This document shows positions 25,930 to 34,294 of a stretch of 47,848 nt of DNA, piece after piece. The stretch comes from CAZIPN01 sp964541225 (GTDB taxonomy: Bacteria; Actinomycetota; Coriobacteriia; Anaerosomatales; JAAXUF01): positions 1-47,848 of the forward strand of contig CAZIPN010000015.1 of the NCBI GenBank assembly GCA_964541225.1. Direction: 5' to 3'. Under the pieces are notes generated by a model. That model worked only from the letters and a program-made list of their open reading frames with translations, had not been told where the DNA came from and searched no databases. The position numbers and the translations under genes were made by a program. Numbering within the stretch: position 1 is the first letter of the stretch; every line of letters starts with the position of its first letter.

Positions 25930-26787
25930 CTACTCGAGTCCAGCGGCTCGCGCCGCAGACGTGACGGTGTTCTCAAGCAACATGCTGATCGTCATCGGGC
26001 CAACCCCTCCGGGAACCGGGGTGATTGCCGATGCTCGCTCGGAGGCGGCGTCGAATTCCACATCTCCAACGAGCCGACCGTCGTCGAGGCGGTTGATGCC
26101 GATGTCGATCACGACGGCACCCTCCTTGATCCAGTCGCCCTTGATCATCTCGGGACGACCGACCGCGGCGATGACGACATCGGCAGCGCCTACGTGATCG
26201 GCCAAGTCCTTGGTACGCGAGTGACACACCTGCACGGTAGCGTTCTGTGCCATGCACAGGAGCGCGGCCGGCTTGCCCACGTTGTTACTTCGACCAACCA
26301 CCACGACATCCTTGCCGGTCAGGTCAACGCCGCTCTCTTCGAGGAGCACCATGACGCCAGCTGGAGTGCATGATACGAACGTGTCTTTGCCGACGACAAG
26401 ACGGCCGATGCTCTCCGGGTGGAAGCCGTCGACGTCCTTGTCGGCTCGAATGGTCTCGATGACCGCGTCCTCGTCGAGGTGAGCGGGTAGCGGGAACTGG
26501 ACGAGGATGCCATCGATATCCTCGCGATCGTTGAGTTCGTTGACGACGGCGAGCAGCTCCTCCTGTGTCGTCTCGACGGGCATCTCGATCTTCTCGGAAA
26601 GGACGCCGGTCTCCGCACAGGCCTTCACCTTGTTGCGGACATACACCTGTGACGCGGGGTCCTCACCCACGATGACGACCGCGAGACCCGGCCGCTTGCC
26701 CTTGGCCACCAGCTCGCTGACGCGTTCGGCAATCTGCGCGCGACGCTTCGCAGATATCGCCTTTCCGTCGATGATACGTGCGGTCAC
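25930..26787 (-). CDS. folD: Methylene-THF dehydrogenase / methenyl-THF cyclohydrolase
   Basis: Bifunctional enzyme that takes formyl-THF through methenyl- to methylene-THF, the middle of the methyl branch. The 285-residue protein has the active-site YVRNKVKAC (Tyr and Lys), the family signatures ILVQFPLPAHLDEDAV and PVPGGVGPMT, and the NAD(P) site VVGRSNNVGKPAALL. The start is GTG at 26787, which has GAGGAGG six bases upstream; the ATG further up lacks one. No separate FchA is present, so FolD likely does both steps. The gap from the CooC-type gene upstream is 49 bases. Confidence 0.95.
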   Translation of the reverse strand: MTARIIDGKAISAKRRAQIAERVSELVAKGKRPGLAVVIVGEDPASQVYVRNKVKACAETGVLSEKIEMPVETTQEELLAVVNELNDREDIDGILVQFPLPAHLDEDAVIETIRADKDVDGFHPESIGRLVVGKDTFVSCTPAGVMVLLEESGVDLTGKDVVVVGRSNNVGKPAALLCMAQNATVQVCHSRTKDLADHVGAADVVIAAVGRPEMIKGDWIKEGAVVIDIGINRLDDGRLVGDVEFDAASERASAITPVPGGVGPMTISMLLENTVTSAARAAGLE

Positions 26788-26836
26788 GAATGCCTCCTCG
26801 TTTCCTACTCCAGTGAATGGACGTGTTGTTTGGCGC

Positions 26837-27613
26837 CTATGCCGCTGCGCTGCCAAGCGCGGGAATCGCCTGAGCGATCATGTCGCGCACTCGGGCAAGA
26901 GCGGGGGAATCTGCCGGCAGTTCAAACAAGCTGGCGCCGTTGAGATCGTTCAGAGCGATCCCTTCGTCGGAAGGGACGACACCAAGCAATGGCAGCCCCG
27001 TCTCGGCAACGGCTTCTTGAAGTGCGGGATGGAGCGGTTCGCTGGTTCTGTTGATGATGACGTAGCGAGACCCAACCGCAATCTCGAGTTCGTCGGCGAG
27101 CTGGTTCAGCGTCTCTGCGGTCCGCACGCCGCGCACCGCCGGATCGGCCACAAGCAAGAGCAAGTCGACATTGCGCGTTGTGCGTCGCGACAGATGCTCG
27201 AGACCGGCCTCATTATCCATGACCACATACTCGTAGCCGCGCGAGAGAGCATCCATCGCGCCTCGCACGAGGTTATTCGCGTAGCAGTAGCATCCGGAGC
27301 CTTCGGGCCGACCCATCGAGAGCAAGTCGAAATCACGCGTCTCGACGAGGTAGCGCTGGATGTTGTATTCGACCCACTCGGCCTTGCTCATCCCGCCGGG
27401 ATTGGCATCAGGATCGCCGAGCATACTCTCGGTGATTTCGCCAACCGAACGCTCGACCTCAACGCCGAGCGAATCGTGCAAGCATGCGTTGGGATCAGCG
27501 TCGACGGCCAGCACGGAACTGGCGCCGAGGTCTCGAAGTGCGCGAACGATGAGGGCGGCTGTGGTTGTCTTGCCGGTGCCACCTTTGCCGGCCAACGCAA
27601 TAGTAAATGCCAT
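26837..27613 (-). CDS. Second CooC/AcsF-type maturation ATPase
   Basis: A 258-residue MinD-like ATPase with Walker A GKGGTGKTTT and the CooC cysteine pair C108-x-C110 (GSGCYCYANNLVRGA), then VMDNEAGLEHLSRRT. It starts one base after acsV ends. Known relatives insert nickel into CODH or ACS. The product differs clearly from the other CooC-type protein of this run (15099-15890), so it is a divergent paralogue, not a recent duplicate. Proximity to acsV is a common arrangement for AcsF-like proteins, but the split of tasks is inference. Confidence 0.88.
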   Translation of the reverse strand: MAFTIALAGKGGTGKTTTAALIVRALRDLGASSVLAVDADPNACLHDSLGVEVERSVGEITESMLGDPDANPGGMSKAEWVEYNIQRYLVETRDFDLLSMGRPEGSGCYCYANNLVRGAMDALSRGYEYVVMDNEAGLEHLSRRTTRNVDLLLLVADPAVRGVRTAETLNQLADELEIAVGSRYVIINRTSEPLHPALQEAVAETGLPLLGVVPSDEGIALNDLNGASLFELPADSPALARVRDMIAQAIPALGSAAA

Positions 27614-27614
27614 G

Positions 27615-29558
27615 TCAGGTCACCGCCTTGGCTGATAGGCGCTCAGATAGAAGGGCCTCGGTACGCGGGAAGAGAGCCAAGTCGGTGTGCGGCAAGAACA
27701 GTGACGAGGTGTACATCTCCATGAAACTCGCATTAACCGAGAGCTCGAGGTAGGTCATGGCCTCAGCGACCTTCGACATTTCCTCGAGCATCTTGCTCGA
27801 AGTCACAGCAAGCGACGCGCCGAGCAACGAGCTATTGCCGAGGAACTCGAAATGATCCGGAGGAAATTCAGGGAACATCCCCAAAACGGTCGCACGCTCA
27901 AGATCCAGGTAGTGGCCGAAACCGCCGGCGACGATCACTTCGTCGATGGCGTCAACCGTCAGATCAAGGCTTTCGATGAGCAGGCTGATCCCTGCGTAGA
28001 CGGCCGCCTTGGCGCGCATCAGGTTGTCGATGTCGGTCTCGCTCAAGACGATATCGGCCCCGGTCGCGCTGTCCTCGGCGGGCACGAGTATGTACTCCGC
28101 GCCGCGCTCGGTCTGGCGAATGCGAGTGGAATCGGTTCGCTCCGTGAACTTGCCGCTCCGGTCGATCGCGCCCGAGAGGAACAGCTCCGAGACCGTGTCC
28201 ATCAAGCCGCTGCCGCAGATACCGAGAGGCTTCACGCCGCCAATCGTGAGAATCGTCGGCTCGTAGGTGTCCGGATCGATGCGGACCTGCTCGACCGCAC
28301 CGTCGGATGCCCGCATGCCGCTGCCAATGCCGCCACCCTCAAACGCCGGGCCCGCCGAGCAGGAGCACGCGACGAGGAAGCCCTGGCCGCCCAAGACGAT
28401 CTCGCCGTTGGTACCCACGTCGACGAAGAGCGTCAGCTTGTCCGACCACGGAATCCCGGCCGCGACCACGCCCGCCACGATATCGCCGCCAAGCCAGCTT
28501 GCAGGCGAGGGGACTGTGACCAGCCGAGTAGCCGGGTTCGCGGGCAAGCCAATCTCGGCGGCTTGCGTCCACGGGAAGAACGAGGCCGCAGGCACGTACG
28601 GGTCCATGCGGATGTGCTCCGGCGAGATGCCGAGCAAGAGGTGCGTCATGACCGTGTTGCCTGCCGAGACGTACATAATCACGTCGTCGATGGAGACGCC
28701 GGTCTTTGCAAGCTCCTGGTTGACGAGCTTCGAGATGGTCTTGACGACCAGCGACTGCAGCTCATCAACGCCACCTGGACGCGTGGAAGCGATGATTCGG
28801 GTGATCACGTCTTCGCCGCGATCGACCTGCGCGTTGTACTCGGCGGCCTGGGCGACAGTCTCATGTGCCACGAGATCGATGATCGCGATCTCAACAGTGG
28901 TCGTGCCGACGTCAACTGCGATCGCATACTGGCGCTCTGTGGTGTCGCCGGGCTGGAAGCCCGTGACGAGCGGAGCACCGCCGGGCGGCTCGCTCACTAC
29001 GGCGGTGACCGACCAGTTGCCTTCGCGAATGACCGCAGGCAGCTGTCGCGTTGCATCGAGCGTCACGGAGACATGCTCGAGACTGTGTTCGCGACGCAGT
29101 GCCTGCACCACTCGCGTCAGGTCGCTCATGTTGTTGGTGTTGTCGGGCTGAGCCACCTTGACATGGCGCTTCGAGACGGCAACCGCTGTATGCCGGTCTG
29201 GCAAGCGCGCAGCCTGCTTGTCGGCGGAAAGCACTGGATTCGCGACGCGACCTGAACGCACTCTTGTTGGGGTTGCCCCAGGGCGTGACTCAGGCGGGAC
29301 AGTCACGAGGATGTCGTCCGTCACGTGCGTCGTGCAGCTGAGCACGTGACCCTCGGCGACTTGGGCGTCACTCAAACGATGAGTGGGAGCGGCCTCAACC
29401 GAGCCCTCATCGATGATCACACGGCACTTGCCACACGTTCCGTCACCACCGCACGAAGCAGTGATGCGCACGTCAGCCATCATCGCCGCGCGCAGGAGGT
29501 TCTCACCCTGCTCGACGTCGATCGTGACGTTATCCGGCATGAAGGTCACGCGAGGCAT
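27615..29558 (-). CDS. acsV: Reductive activator of the corrinoid/iron-sulfur protein (RACo)
   Basis: ATP-dependent protein that reduces oxidised Co(II) CFeSP back to active Co(I). The 647-residue protein starts with a plant-type [2Fe-2S] domain (C36, C42, C45, C75 in SCGGDGTCGKC and LSCTT). A linker follows, then an ASKHA-fold ATPase with DVGTTTVEIAI, SAGNTVMTHLLLG, FVDVGTNGEIVLG, GPAFEGGGIGSGM and VAGGFGHYLDLE. This domain order is that of RACo. It lies 68 bases after fhs, first of the closely packed genes, and one base before the CooC-type gene. Confidence 0.93.
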   Translation of the reverse strand: MPRVTFMPDNVTIDVEQGENLLRAAMMADVRITASCGGDGTCGKCRVIIDEGSVEAAPTHRLSDAQVAEGHVLSCTTHVTDDILVTVPPESRPGATPTRVRSGRVANPVLSADKQAARLPDRHTAVAVSKRHVKVAQPDNTNNMSDLTRVVQALRREHSLEHVSVTLDATRQLPAVIREGNWSVTAVVSEPPGGAPLVTGFQPGDTTERQYAIAVDVGTTTVEIAIIDLVAHETVAQAAEYNAQVDRGEDVITRIIASTRPGGVDELQSLVVKTISKLVNQELAKTGVSIDDVIMYVSAGNTVMTHLLLGISPEHIRMDPYVPAASFFPWTQAAEIGLPANPATRLVTVPSPASWLGGDIVAGVVAAGIPWSDKLTLFVDVGTNGEIVLGGQGFLVACSCSAGPAFEGGGIGSGMRASDGAVEQVRIDPDTYEPTILTIGGVKPLGICGSGLMDTVSELFLSGAIDRSGKFTERTDSTRIRQTERGAEYILVPAEDSATGADIVLSETDIDNLMRAKAAVYAGISLLIESLDLTVDAIDEVIVAGGFGHYLDLERATVLGMFPEFPPDHFEFLGNSSLLGASLAVTSSKMLEEMSKVAEAMTYLELSVNASFMEMYTSSLFLPHTDLALFPRTEALLSERLSAKAVT

Positions 29559-29626
29559 CGCTGCTACATTGCTCCCAGGCTCGTATGTCGTGTCAATGTG
29601 CTGTGGCGCTCGAACAGATGATTCGA

Positions 29627-31321
29627 CTAGAAGAGTCCGACTACGTTGCCGTGCTCGTCGATGTCGATGGCATTGCCAGCAGGCGTCTTGGGCAATCCCG
29701 GCATCGTACGCATGTCACCGCACAGGGGGTACAGGAAACCGGCGCCAACACTGGCGCGGATGTCGCGGATCGGGAGACGCCAGCCAGTCGGACGGCCCTT
29801 GAGTGCAGGGTCGTGCGACAGCGAGAGATGCGTCTTGGCCATGCAGATCGGCAGGTGAGAATAGCCAAGCTCGGTGTACTGCTTGATCTTGGCTTCCGCG
29901 GCGGGGAGGTAGTCAACGCCGTCGGCACCATAGATCTCCGTGGCGATCGCCTCGATCTTCTCCTTGATGCTGGCGTCGTCTGGATACAGCAGCTTGAAGT
30001 CCTTGGGCATCTCGCACGCGGCCACCACTGCTTCGGCCAATTCGGCGCCGCCCGCGCCACCATGCGCGTGCACCTGGTGCGATACGGCGAAGTCAGCTCC
30101 GGCCTCCAGCGCTTTGGCCTTGATGTAGTCGTGCTCGGCCTCTGTGTCTGTGGGGAAGCTGTTCACCACAGCGACGACCGGAATCCCGTACTTCTTCATG
30201 TTCTGGACATGCTTCTCGAGGTTGCCGATGCCTTCGGCAAGGCTCTCGAGGTCTTCGCTCTTGAGGCGCTCGTCGAGCGGCTTGCCCGGCCGAACCTCGA
30301 ACTTGCCGGAGTGCGCCTTGAGCGCGCGGACGGTGGCCACGACGACGACGCAGTCGGGACGTAGGCCCGAAACGCGGCACTTGATGTCCATGAACTTCTC
30401 GGCGCCCATGTCGGCGCCAAAACCGGACTCAGTGACGACGTAGTCGGCGAGCTTGAGAGCGATACGGTCCGCGATGACCGAGTTGTTGCCCTGCGCGATG
30501 TTTGCGAACGGCCCGGCATGCACGAACACCGGCGCCCCGTCGAGGTTCTGGAGGAGGTTCGGCTTGATGGCGTCCTTCATGAGGACGGTCATCGCGCCGG
30601 CGCATCCGAGATCCTCGGCGGTGATGGCTTCACCCTTGGTGTTCGTGCCGATGACGATGCGGCCGAGACGCTTGCGCATGTCCTGCAGGTCGCTGGCCAT
30701 CGCGAGGACGGCCATGACTTCGCTTGCCACCGAGATGTCGAAGCCGGCCTCGCGAGGACGGCCATCAAGCTTGCCGCCAAGCCCCGTGACGACGTTTCGC
30801 AGGTTGCGGTCGTTCAGGTCGACGACTCGGCGCCACGTCACAGAGTACGGATCGATGTCGAGTGGGTTGCCTTGGAAGATGCTGTTATCGATGTACGCGG
30901 CAAGTAGATTAGTAGCCATGCTTACCGCGTGCACGTCGCCGGTCAGGTGCAGGTTGAAATCCTCCATCGGGATGACCTGTGAGTATCCACCGCCGGCTGC
31001 GCCGCCTTTGATGCCGAAGACCGGTCCGAGGGAAGGCTGGCGGATGCAGGTGATCGCCTTCTTGCCGATGTGCTTGAGCGCCTGGCCGAGCCCGACGGTG
31101 GTGACGGTCTTTCCCTCGCCAAGCGGTGTCGGGTTGATAGCCGTCACGTCGATGTAGCGACCTTGGGGGCGATCGGCAAGTGCATCAAGAACGTCGAGCG
31201 AAACCTTGGCCTTGTAATTGCCATAGAGCTCGAGATGCTCGGGCGCAATCCCGATATCAGCGGCGACATCTGCGATGGGCCGCAGCGGAGCTTCTTGGGC
31301 GATCTCCAGGTCCGATTTCAT
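29627..31321 (-). CDS. fhs: Formate-tetrahydrofolate ligase
   Basis: ATP-dependent formation of 10-formyl-THF from formate, the energy-consuming entry to the methyl branch. The 564-residue product matches the family: TPLGEGKTVTTVGLGQAL (P-loop), RQPSLGPVFGIKGGAAGGG, GDVHAVSMATNLLAAYIDN, and LPKTPAGNAIDIDEHGNVVG at the end. The open frame extends more than 100 codons upstream, but ATG 31321 (MKSDLEIAQ) gives the family N-terminus, with GAGAGGA nearby as a weak ribosome site. It is the first gene of the minus-strand run and has a leader of up to about 430 bases. Confidence 0.96.
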   Translation of the reverse strand: MKSDLEIAQEAPLRPIADVAADIGIAPEHLELYGNYKAKVSLDVLDALADRPQGRYIDVTAINPTPLGEGKTVTTVGLGQALKHIGKKAITCIRQPSLGPVFGIKGGAAGGGYSQVIPMEDFNLHLTGDVHAVSMATNLLAAYIDNSIFQGNPLDIDPYSVTWRRVVDLNDRNLRNVVTGLGGKLDGRPREAGFDISVASEVMAVLAMASDLQDMRKRLGRIVIGTNTKGEAITAEDLGCAGAMTVLMKDAIKPNLLQNLDGAPVFVHAGPFANIAQGNNSVIADRIALKLADYVVTESGFGADMGAEKFMDIKCRVSGLRPDCVVVVATVRALKAHSGKFEVRPGKPLDERLKSEDLESLAEGIGNLEKHVQNMKKYGIPVVAVVNSFPTDTEAEHDYIKAKALEAGADFAVSHQVHAHGGAGGAELAEAVVAACEMPKDFKLLYPDDASIKEKIEAIATEIYGADGVDYLPAAEAKIKQYTELGYSHLPICMAKTHLSLSHDPALKGRPTGWRLPIRDIRASVGAGFLYPLCGDMRTMPGLPKTPAGNAIDIDEHGNVVGLF

Positions 31322-31760
31322 CAGGGCAATCCTCTCGATATCTGCAAAGCGGGCACTGGCCGAGTGCCAGATGGCGCCTCGGTACATCAGTAGCGCGTTG
31401 GAAGCACGATACCGCTGCTTGCGAGGGGCACGTGAGGGGCGTGTCTGTGAACGGTCAGGGCGCTTCGGCCAGCGGGCACGAATGCACCGCGAAGGCATGG
31501 AAATATATGGGGATTCAAGACCCGCGGAGAGCGTCGTCAATTTATCAATGACCGGCGGGAAATGCGAGGAAGAGGCGGTCATCCGCTCGATGATACCGCA
31601 TGGCCGCGCGCTTCGAGATACCGGGGACGGGGCGCAATGGGGCGCCAGCATTAGAGGACTCTCATGCAACCCAAAATGACCAACGATATACTTTGTGTAG
31701 TGTCCGCATTCGTTGTCTACGTCCTAGTCGGCGGGCACTCGATATGGCGAGGTGAGATTC
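31322..31760. other. Divergent intergenic region between fhs and the secreted lysozyme-like gene
   Basis: About 440 bases without a supported gene, holding the promoters of both the minus-strand pathway genes and the plus-strand secreted protein. Seen: a perfect hairpin GGCACT-GGCCG-AGTGCC at 31352-31368 in the fhs leader, about 30 bases before the start codon. A TATACT box at 31687-31692 on the plus strand has only a poor -35 match. On the minus strand, TTGACG near 31540 is a possible -35 without a convincing -10. I recognise no THF, cobalamin or other known riboswitch here. Confidence 0.5.
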
Positions 31761-32729
31761 GTGCGATCAGCCGTGATGGTTCTTTCCGGCCGAGGGCAAC
31801 GTGCCCAACTCCCCCGACTCCTGGTTGTTCTGACTGTCGCCACATGCGCACTCTTGGGCTGGGCTTCAGCCGCGCAGGCCACGACGTTTAACCCTGAACT
31901 CATCATTACCGACGCGAACATGCGCGACTACACTTCTCTGTCGGCGGCACAAATTCAAGGGTTTCTCGACGGTCAGAAAGGGCCTTTGAAGACGCTTGTG
32001 ACGCCGGATCACAACGGCAAGAACAAGACCGCCGCGCAGATCATCTCCGACGCGTGTACGGCGTGGAAGATCAATCCCCGGGTGATGCTCACGATGCTCC
32101 AGAAGGAGCAGAGTCTGCTGACACGCACCACCTTGATGCCGCACACGCTCGAGCGCGCCGTAGGCGCGGGCTGTCCCAACGGACACACCAACTACTACCC
32201 CGGGTTTGGCAACCAGATATGGAACGGGGCGCGCCTTCTCGATGGCTACGGCGAGGGGAAGCACGGCTCCACGATTCCGCTGTGGAAGTCCCCGTACACC
32301 ACCGTCACTGACATCTATCAGAGCCCGCATGTCTCCGTGAAGACCAGGAGTCTGGCGACGTACAAGCTCTACATCTACAACCCCAGCATTGGGGCGAAGA
32401 CCCCCTACGGGGACCTCAGGAGCCAAGTCAGCAATTTGTCGGGCAACGCGAACTTCTGGTGGATCTACAGCGTGAACTTCGGGAGTCCTCTGGCCGCTCC
32501 GGTTGGCTATCACACCAGAGCGATCATGCGAAAGACCACTCAGCTCTGGAACTCGACTATCGGAACCCGACGCCATGTGAAGCCGAGGAGGGGCGGAGCG
32601 GTGCACGTCGTGGGCAACCTGCGGGTCGTCCATGGCCGCAAGTCCATCAACGGCAGGAAGTACATCGATATCGCCTGGGGCGGCAACAGTGGCTCCGTGC
32701 TGTACAGCTCCATTCGGTTCTCGCCGTAG
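31761..32729 (+). CDS. Secreted lysozyme-like (putative cell-wall) protein
   Basis: About 322 residues. An N-terminal signal peptide with a hydrophobic core (LLVVLTVATCALLGWASAAQA) is followed by a mature domain beginning TTFNPELIITDANMRDYTSL. The stretch KINPRVMLTMLQKEQSLL resembles the catalytic-Glu helix of lytic transglycosylase or glucosaminidase-like folds. A GNxxxFWWIY-like segment and a C-terminal domain with VHGRKSINGRKYIDIAW, possibly SH3-like, follow. Bacterial wall-acting proteins with this layout exist, but I cannot name the family. GTG 31761 is preferred over GTG 31752 because GAGGTGA lies four to five bases before it. It is monocistronic, with no close partner. Confidence 0.72.
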   Translation: MRSAVMVLSGRGQRAQLPRLLVVLTVATCALLGWASAAQATTFNPELIITDANMRDYTSLSAAQIQGFLDGQKGPLKTLVTPDHNGKNKTAAQIISDACTAWKINPRVMLTMLQKEQSLLTRTTLMPHTLERAVGAGCPNGHTNYYPGFGNQIWNGARLLDGYGEGKHGSTIPLWKSPYTTVTDIYQSPHVSVKTRSLATYKLYIYNPSIGAKTPYGDLRSQVSNLSGNANFWWIYSVNFGSPLAAPVGYHTRAIMRKTTQLWNSTIGTRRHVKPRRGGAVHVVGNLRVVHGRKSINGRKYIDIAWGGNSGSVLYSSIRFSP

Positions 32730-32832
32730 GATCCTTTCCGTCCGAGCATGTCCCGGGGTCTGGCCTAGCGCCTGCGGGTAGGCTGCCGCGCGGCCAGACG
32801 ATCTCGGCGCAAACCCATTGGCTGACAATTCC

Positions 32833-33014
32833 AGGCCCTCGCGTGTGACGCGGGGGCCTGCGCGCGAGTCACTTCAACTCAGGGTTGGACAACGCGCTGA
32901 CCTTCAGCGAAACTACCTCCTAGGGGTCAAGTTGTGACCCGGGTCTGCGGCACTGGCACACGTCGAAGTGCCGCTTGTCGTTGGTCCCTTCGGGGGACGG
33001 AGAGTGAGCTAGGC
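32833..33014 (+). promoter_or_regulatory. Structured leader of the cold-shock gene
   Basis: The 285 bases before the cold-shock gene hold several hairpins: GGCCCTCGCG ... CGCGGGGGCC (10 bp, about 32833-32857), GGGTCA-AGTTG-TGACCC, GGCACT ... AGTGCC, and GTCCC-TTCG-GGGAC just before the ribosome site. Cold-shock genes often carry temperature-sensing leaders, so this may regulate translation. The first hairpin could instead end the upstream transcript, although no T-run follows. Confidence 0.4.
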
Positions 33015-33218
33015 ATGGCTGAGGGTACCGTCAAGTGGTTCAATCCTGACAAGGGCTATGGGTTCATCTCGCGTGAGGATGGCGACGATCTGTTCGTCCA
33101 TTTCTCGGAGATCCAGATGGACGGTTTCAAGACTCTCGAGGAGGGCCAGGCCGTCGTCTTCGAAGTGACTACCGGTCAGAATGGCAAGCTCCAAGCGAGC
33201 AACGTCCGCAAGGGCTAG
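33015..33218 (+). CDS. Cold-shock domain protein
   Basis: A 67-residue single-domain nucleic-acid chaperone of the CspA family. MAEGTVKWFNPDKGYGFI includes RNP1 (KGYGFI), and DDLFVHF is RNP2. ATG 33015 gives the exact family N-terminus; the open frame extends upstream without coding sense. A long structured leader precedes it and a strong terminator follows 25 bases after the stop. Probably single-gene transcription. Confidence 0.95.
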   Translation: MAEGTVKWFNPDKGYGFISREDGDDLFVHFSEIQMDGFKTLEEGQAVVFEVTTGQNGKLQASNVRKG

Positions 33219-33243
33219 AAGTTCAATCACATAGCGCCACGGA

Positions 33244-33273
33244 GAAGAGCGCCCGCGCGGCGCTCTTCTTGTT
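33244..33273 (+). terminator. Rho-independent terminator after the cold-shock gene
   Basis: GAAGAGCGCC-CGCGC-GGCGCTCTTC, a perfect 10-bp stem, is followed by TTGTT. On the minus strand the stem follows the DUF2905 gene and is preceded there by no long T-run, but it may serve both convergent transcripts. Confidence 0.85.
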
Positions 33274-33347
33274 GCGCAGGTGTCGGCCCAATGCGGTCGC
33301 CGTGTCCCACTCGTCTTGATTGGCTCGTGCTTGCGCTGGCCGAGGAT

Positions 33348-33575
33348 CTAGCGGTGGAAGATTCTCCACAGGACATTGAGCACGATCGTGAGGAGCACGG
33401 AAAGCAAGATGGACGTGGCGATCGGGAGAGTGCAGCTCCAGCCTTCCCCGTTGATCTTGTAGTCGCCAGGTAGCGATCCCAATCCAAGGCGGCCGCCTAG
33501 CCACAGCAGACCGCCCACGATCACGAGGGTGGCGCCGAGCACGAAGACACCGCGTCCTATTGTCTGCAGGTCCAC
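33348..33575 (-). CDS. DUF2905 family small membrane protein
   Basis: A 75-residue protein with two hydrophobic helices (GVFVLGATLVIVGGLLWLGG and ATSILLSVLLTIVLNVLWRI) joined by LGSLPGDYKI, which contains the LPGD motif of the DUF2905 family. Function unknown. The start is GTG 33575 with GAGGAGTGAGCGA upstream; the longer open frame would run into the release-factor-like gene. It is the last gene of a three-gene operon with that gene and a ferredoxin, five bases after its neighbour's stop. Confidence 0.8.
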   Translation of the reverse strand: MDLQTIGRGVFVLGATLVIVGGLLWLGGRLGLGSLPGDYKINGEGWSCTLPIATSILLSVLLTIVLNVLWRIFHR

Positions 33576-33579
33576 TCGC

Positions 33580-33945
33580 TCACTCCTCGGCAAGGGGCTT
33601 GCGCCGCGTTGCCTTCTTCGCCGACTGCTTTGCTTTGAACTCGAGCCGGCGCGCAACGGCCGCTCGCGAGGGCTTGGTCTTCACGCGGGGTACTCGTGGT
33701 CGCTGCGCCGCCACAATTCGCTCTCGCAACCGACGCACACACTCATTCTTGTTGCGAAGCTGGCTTCGCTCTCGGCGGCACACTACCACGATGCCGGTCG
33801 GCCGATGCACGAGACGCACGGCCGAATCGGTGGTATTGACGGATTGCCCGCCCGGCCCCGTAGCGCGAAACACGTGCACGTCGCATTCGCCGAGCAGGGC
33901 CTCATCGGTTTCGGGCAGCCGGTAATCTTCGGGAACGTCGCTCAT
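33580..33945 (-). CDS. Release-factor-like peptidyl-tRNA hydrolase (RF-1 domain, ArfB-like)
   Basis: A 121-residue protein with the GGQ catalytic motif (ATGPGGQSVNTTDSAV) followed by VRLVHRPTGIVVVC and a basic C-terminal tail (ARRLEFKAKQSAKKATRRK). Proteins of this build rescue stalled ribosomes without codon recognition, with the tail entering the empty mRNA channel. There is no codon-recognition domain. ATG 33945 overlaps the ferredoxin stop by four bases (ATGA), which sets the start. ArfB and other RF-1-domain subfamilies cannot be separated by eye. Confidence 0.85.
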   Translation of the reverse strand: MSDVPEDYRLPETDEALLGECDVHVFRATGPGGQSVNTTDSAVRLVHRPTGIVVVCRRERSQLRNKNECVRRLRERIVAAQRPRVPRVKTKPSRAAVARRLEFKAKQSAKKATRRKPLAEE

Positions 33946-34133
33946 TCCTCGATTGTAATCGCTGACGTGGGGCACGCGGCTTCTGCGTCGCTAATACAGC
34001 CGTAGTACTCTTCGTCGGGGTTGTCGCTAATCACGTGCGCCAGCCCGTCGTCACCAAGCTGGAAGACGTCTGGGCAAAGATCCTCGCACGATCCGTCGCC
34101 GATACACAGGTCCTCGTCGATGACCGGCTTCAT
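33942..34133 (-). CDS. Ferredoxin with an aspartate cluster ligand (Pyrococcus-type)
   Basis: A 63-residue single-cluster ferredoxin. The binding motif is C10-IG-D13-GS-C16-EDL-C20-P, with C54-P as the distal ligand. Asp13 replaces the second Cys, as in Pyrococcus furiosus ferredoxin, and C20 and C46 match that protein's disulfide pair. Such ferredoxins can hold a [3Fe-4S] or Asp-ligated [4Fe-4S] cluster. The ending ACPTSAITIEE is close to the archaeal sequence. It is the first gene of the operon with the RF-like and DUF2905 genes. Redox partner unknown; CODH or the formate dehydrogenases are candidates. Confidence 0.9.
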   Translation of the reverse strand: MKPVIDEDLCIGDGSCEDLCPDVFQLGDDGLAHVISDNPDEEYYGCISDAEAACPTSAITIEE

Positions 34134-34294
34134 GGTCTCTCCTCACGTGAGACGAAACGGGATGGTGCCAAACGCCGTATCCACGAATCTACCCGTGAGT
34201 GAACGAGTCCAACTCATCCGATGGAGCTGGGCACAGGGAGCACGGGTGTCCGGTCGGGTGGGTATGCTACTGGCAGGACGTGGAAGGAGTGCGC

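Noticed and set aside
31322..31760. THF or cobalamin riboswitch in the fhs leader
   Set aside because: I found no sequence matching the conserved cores of these classes; only a simple hairpin is visible.
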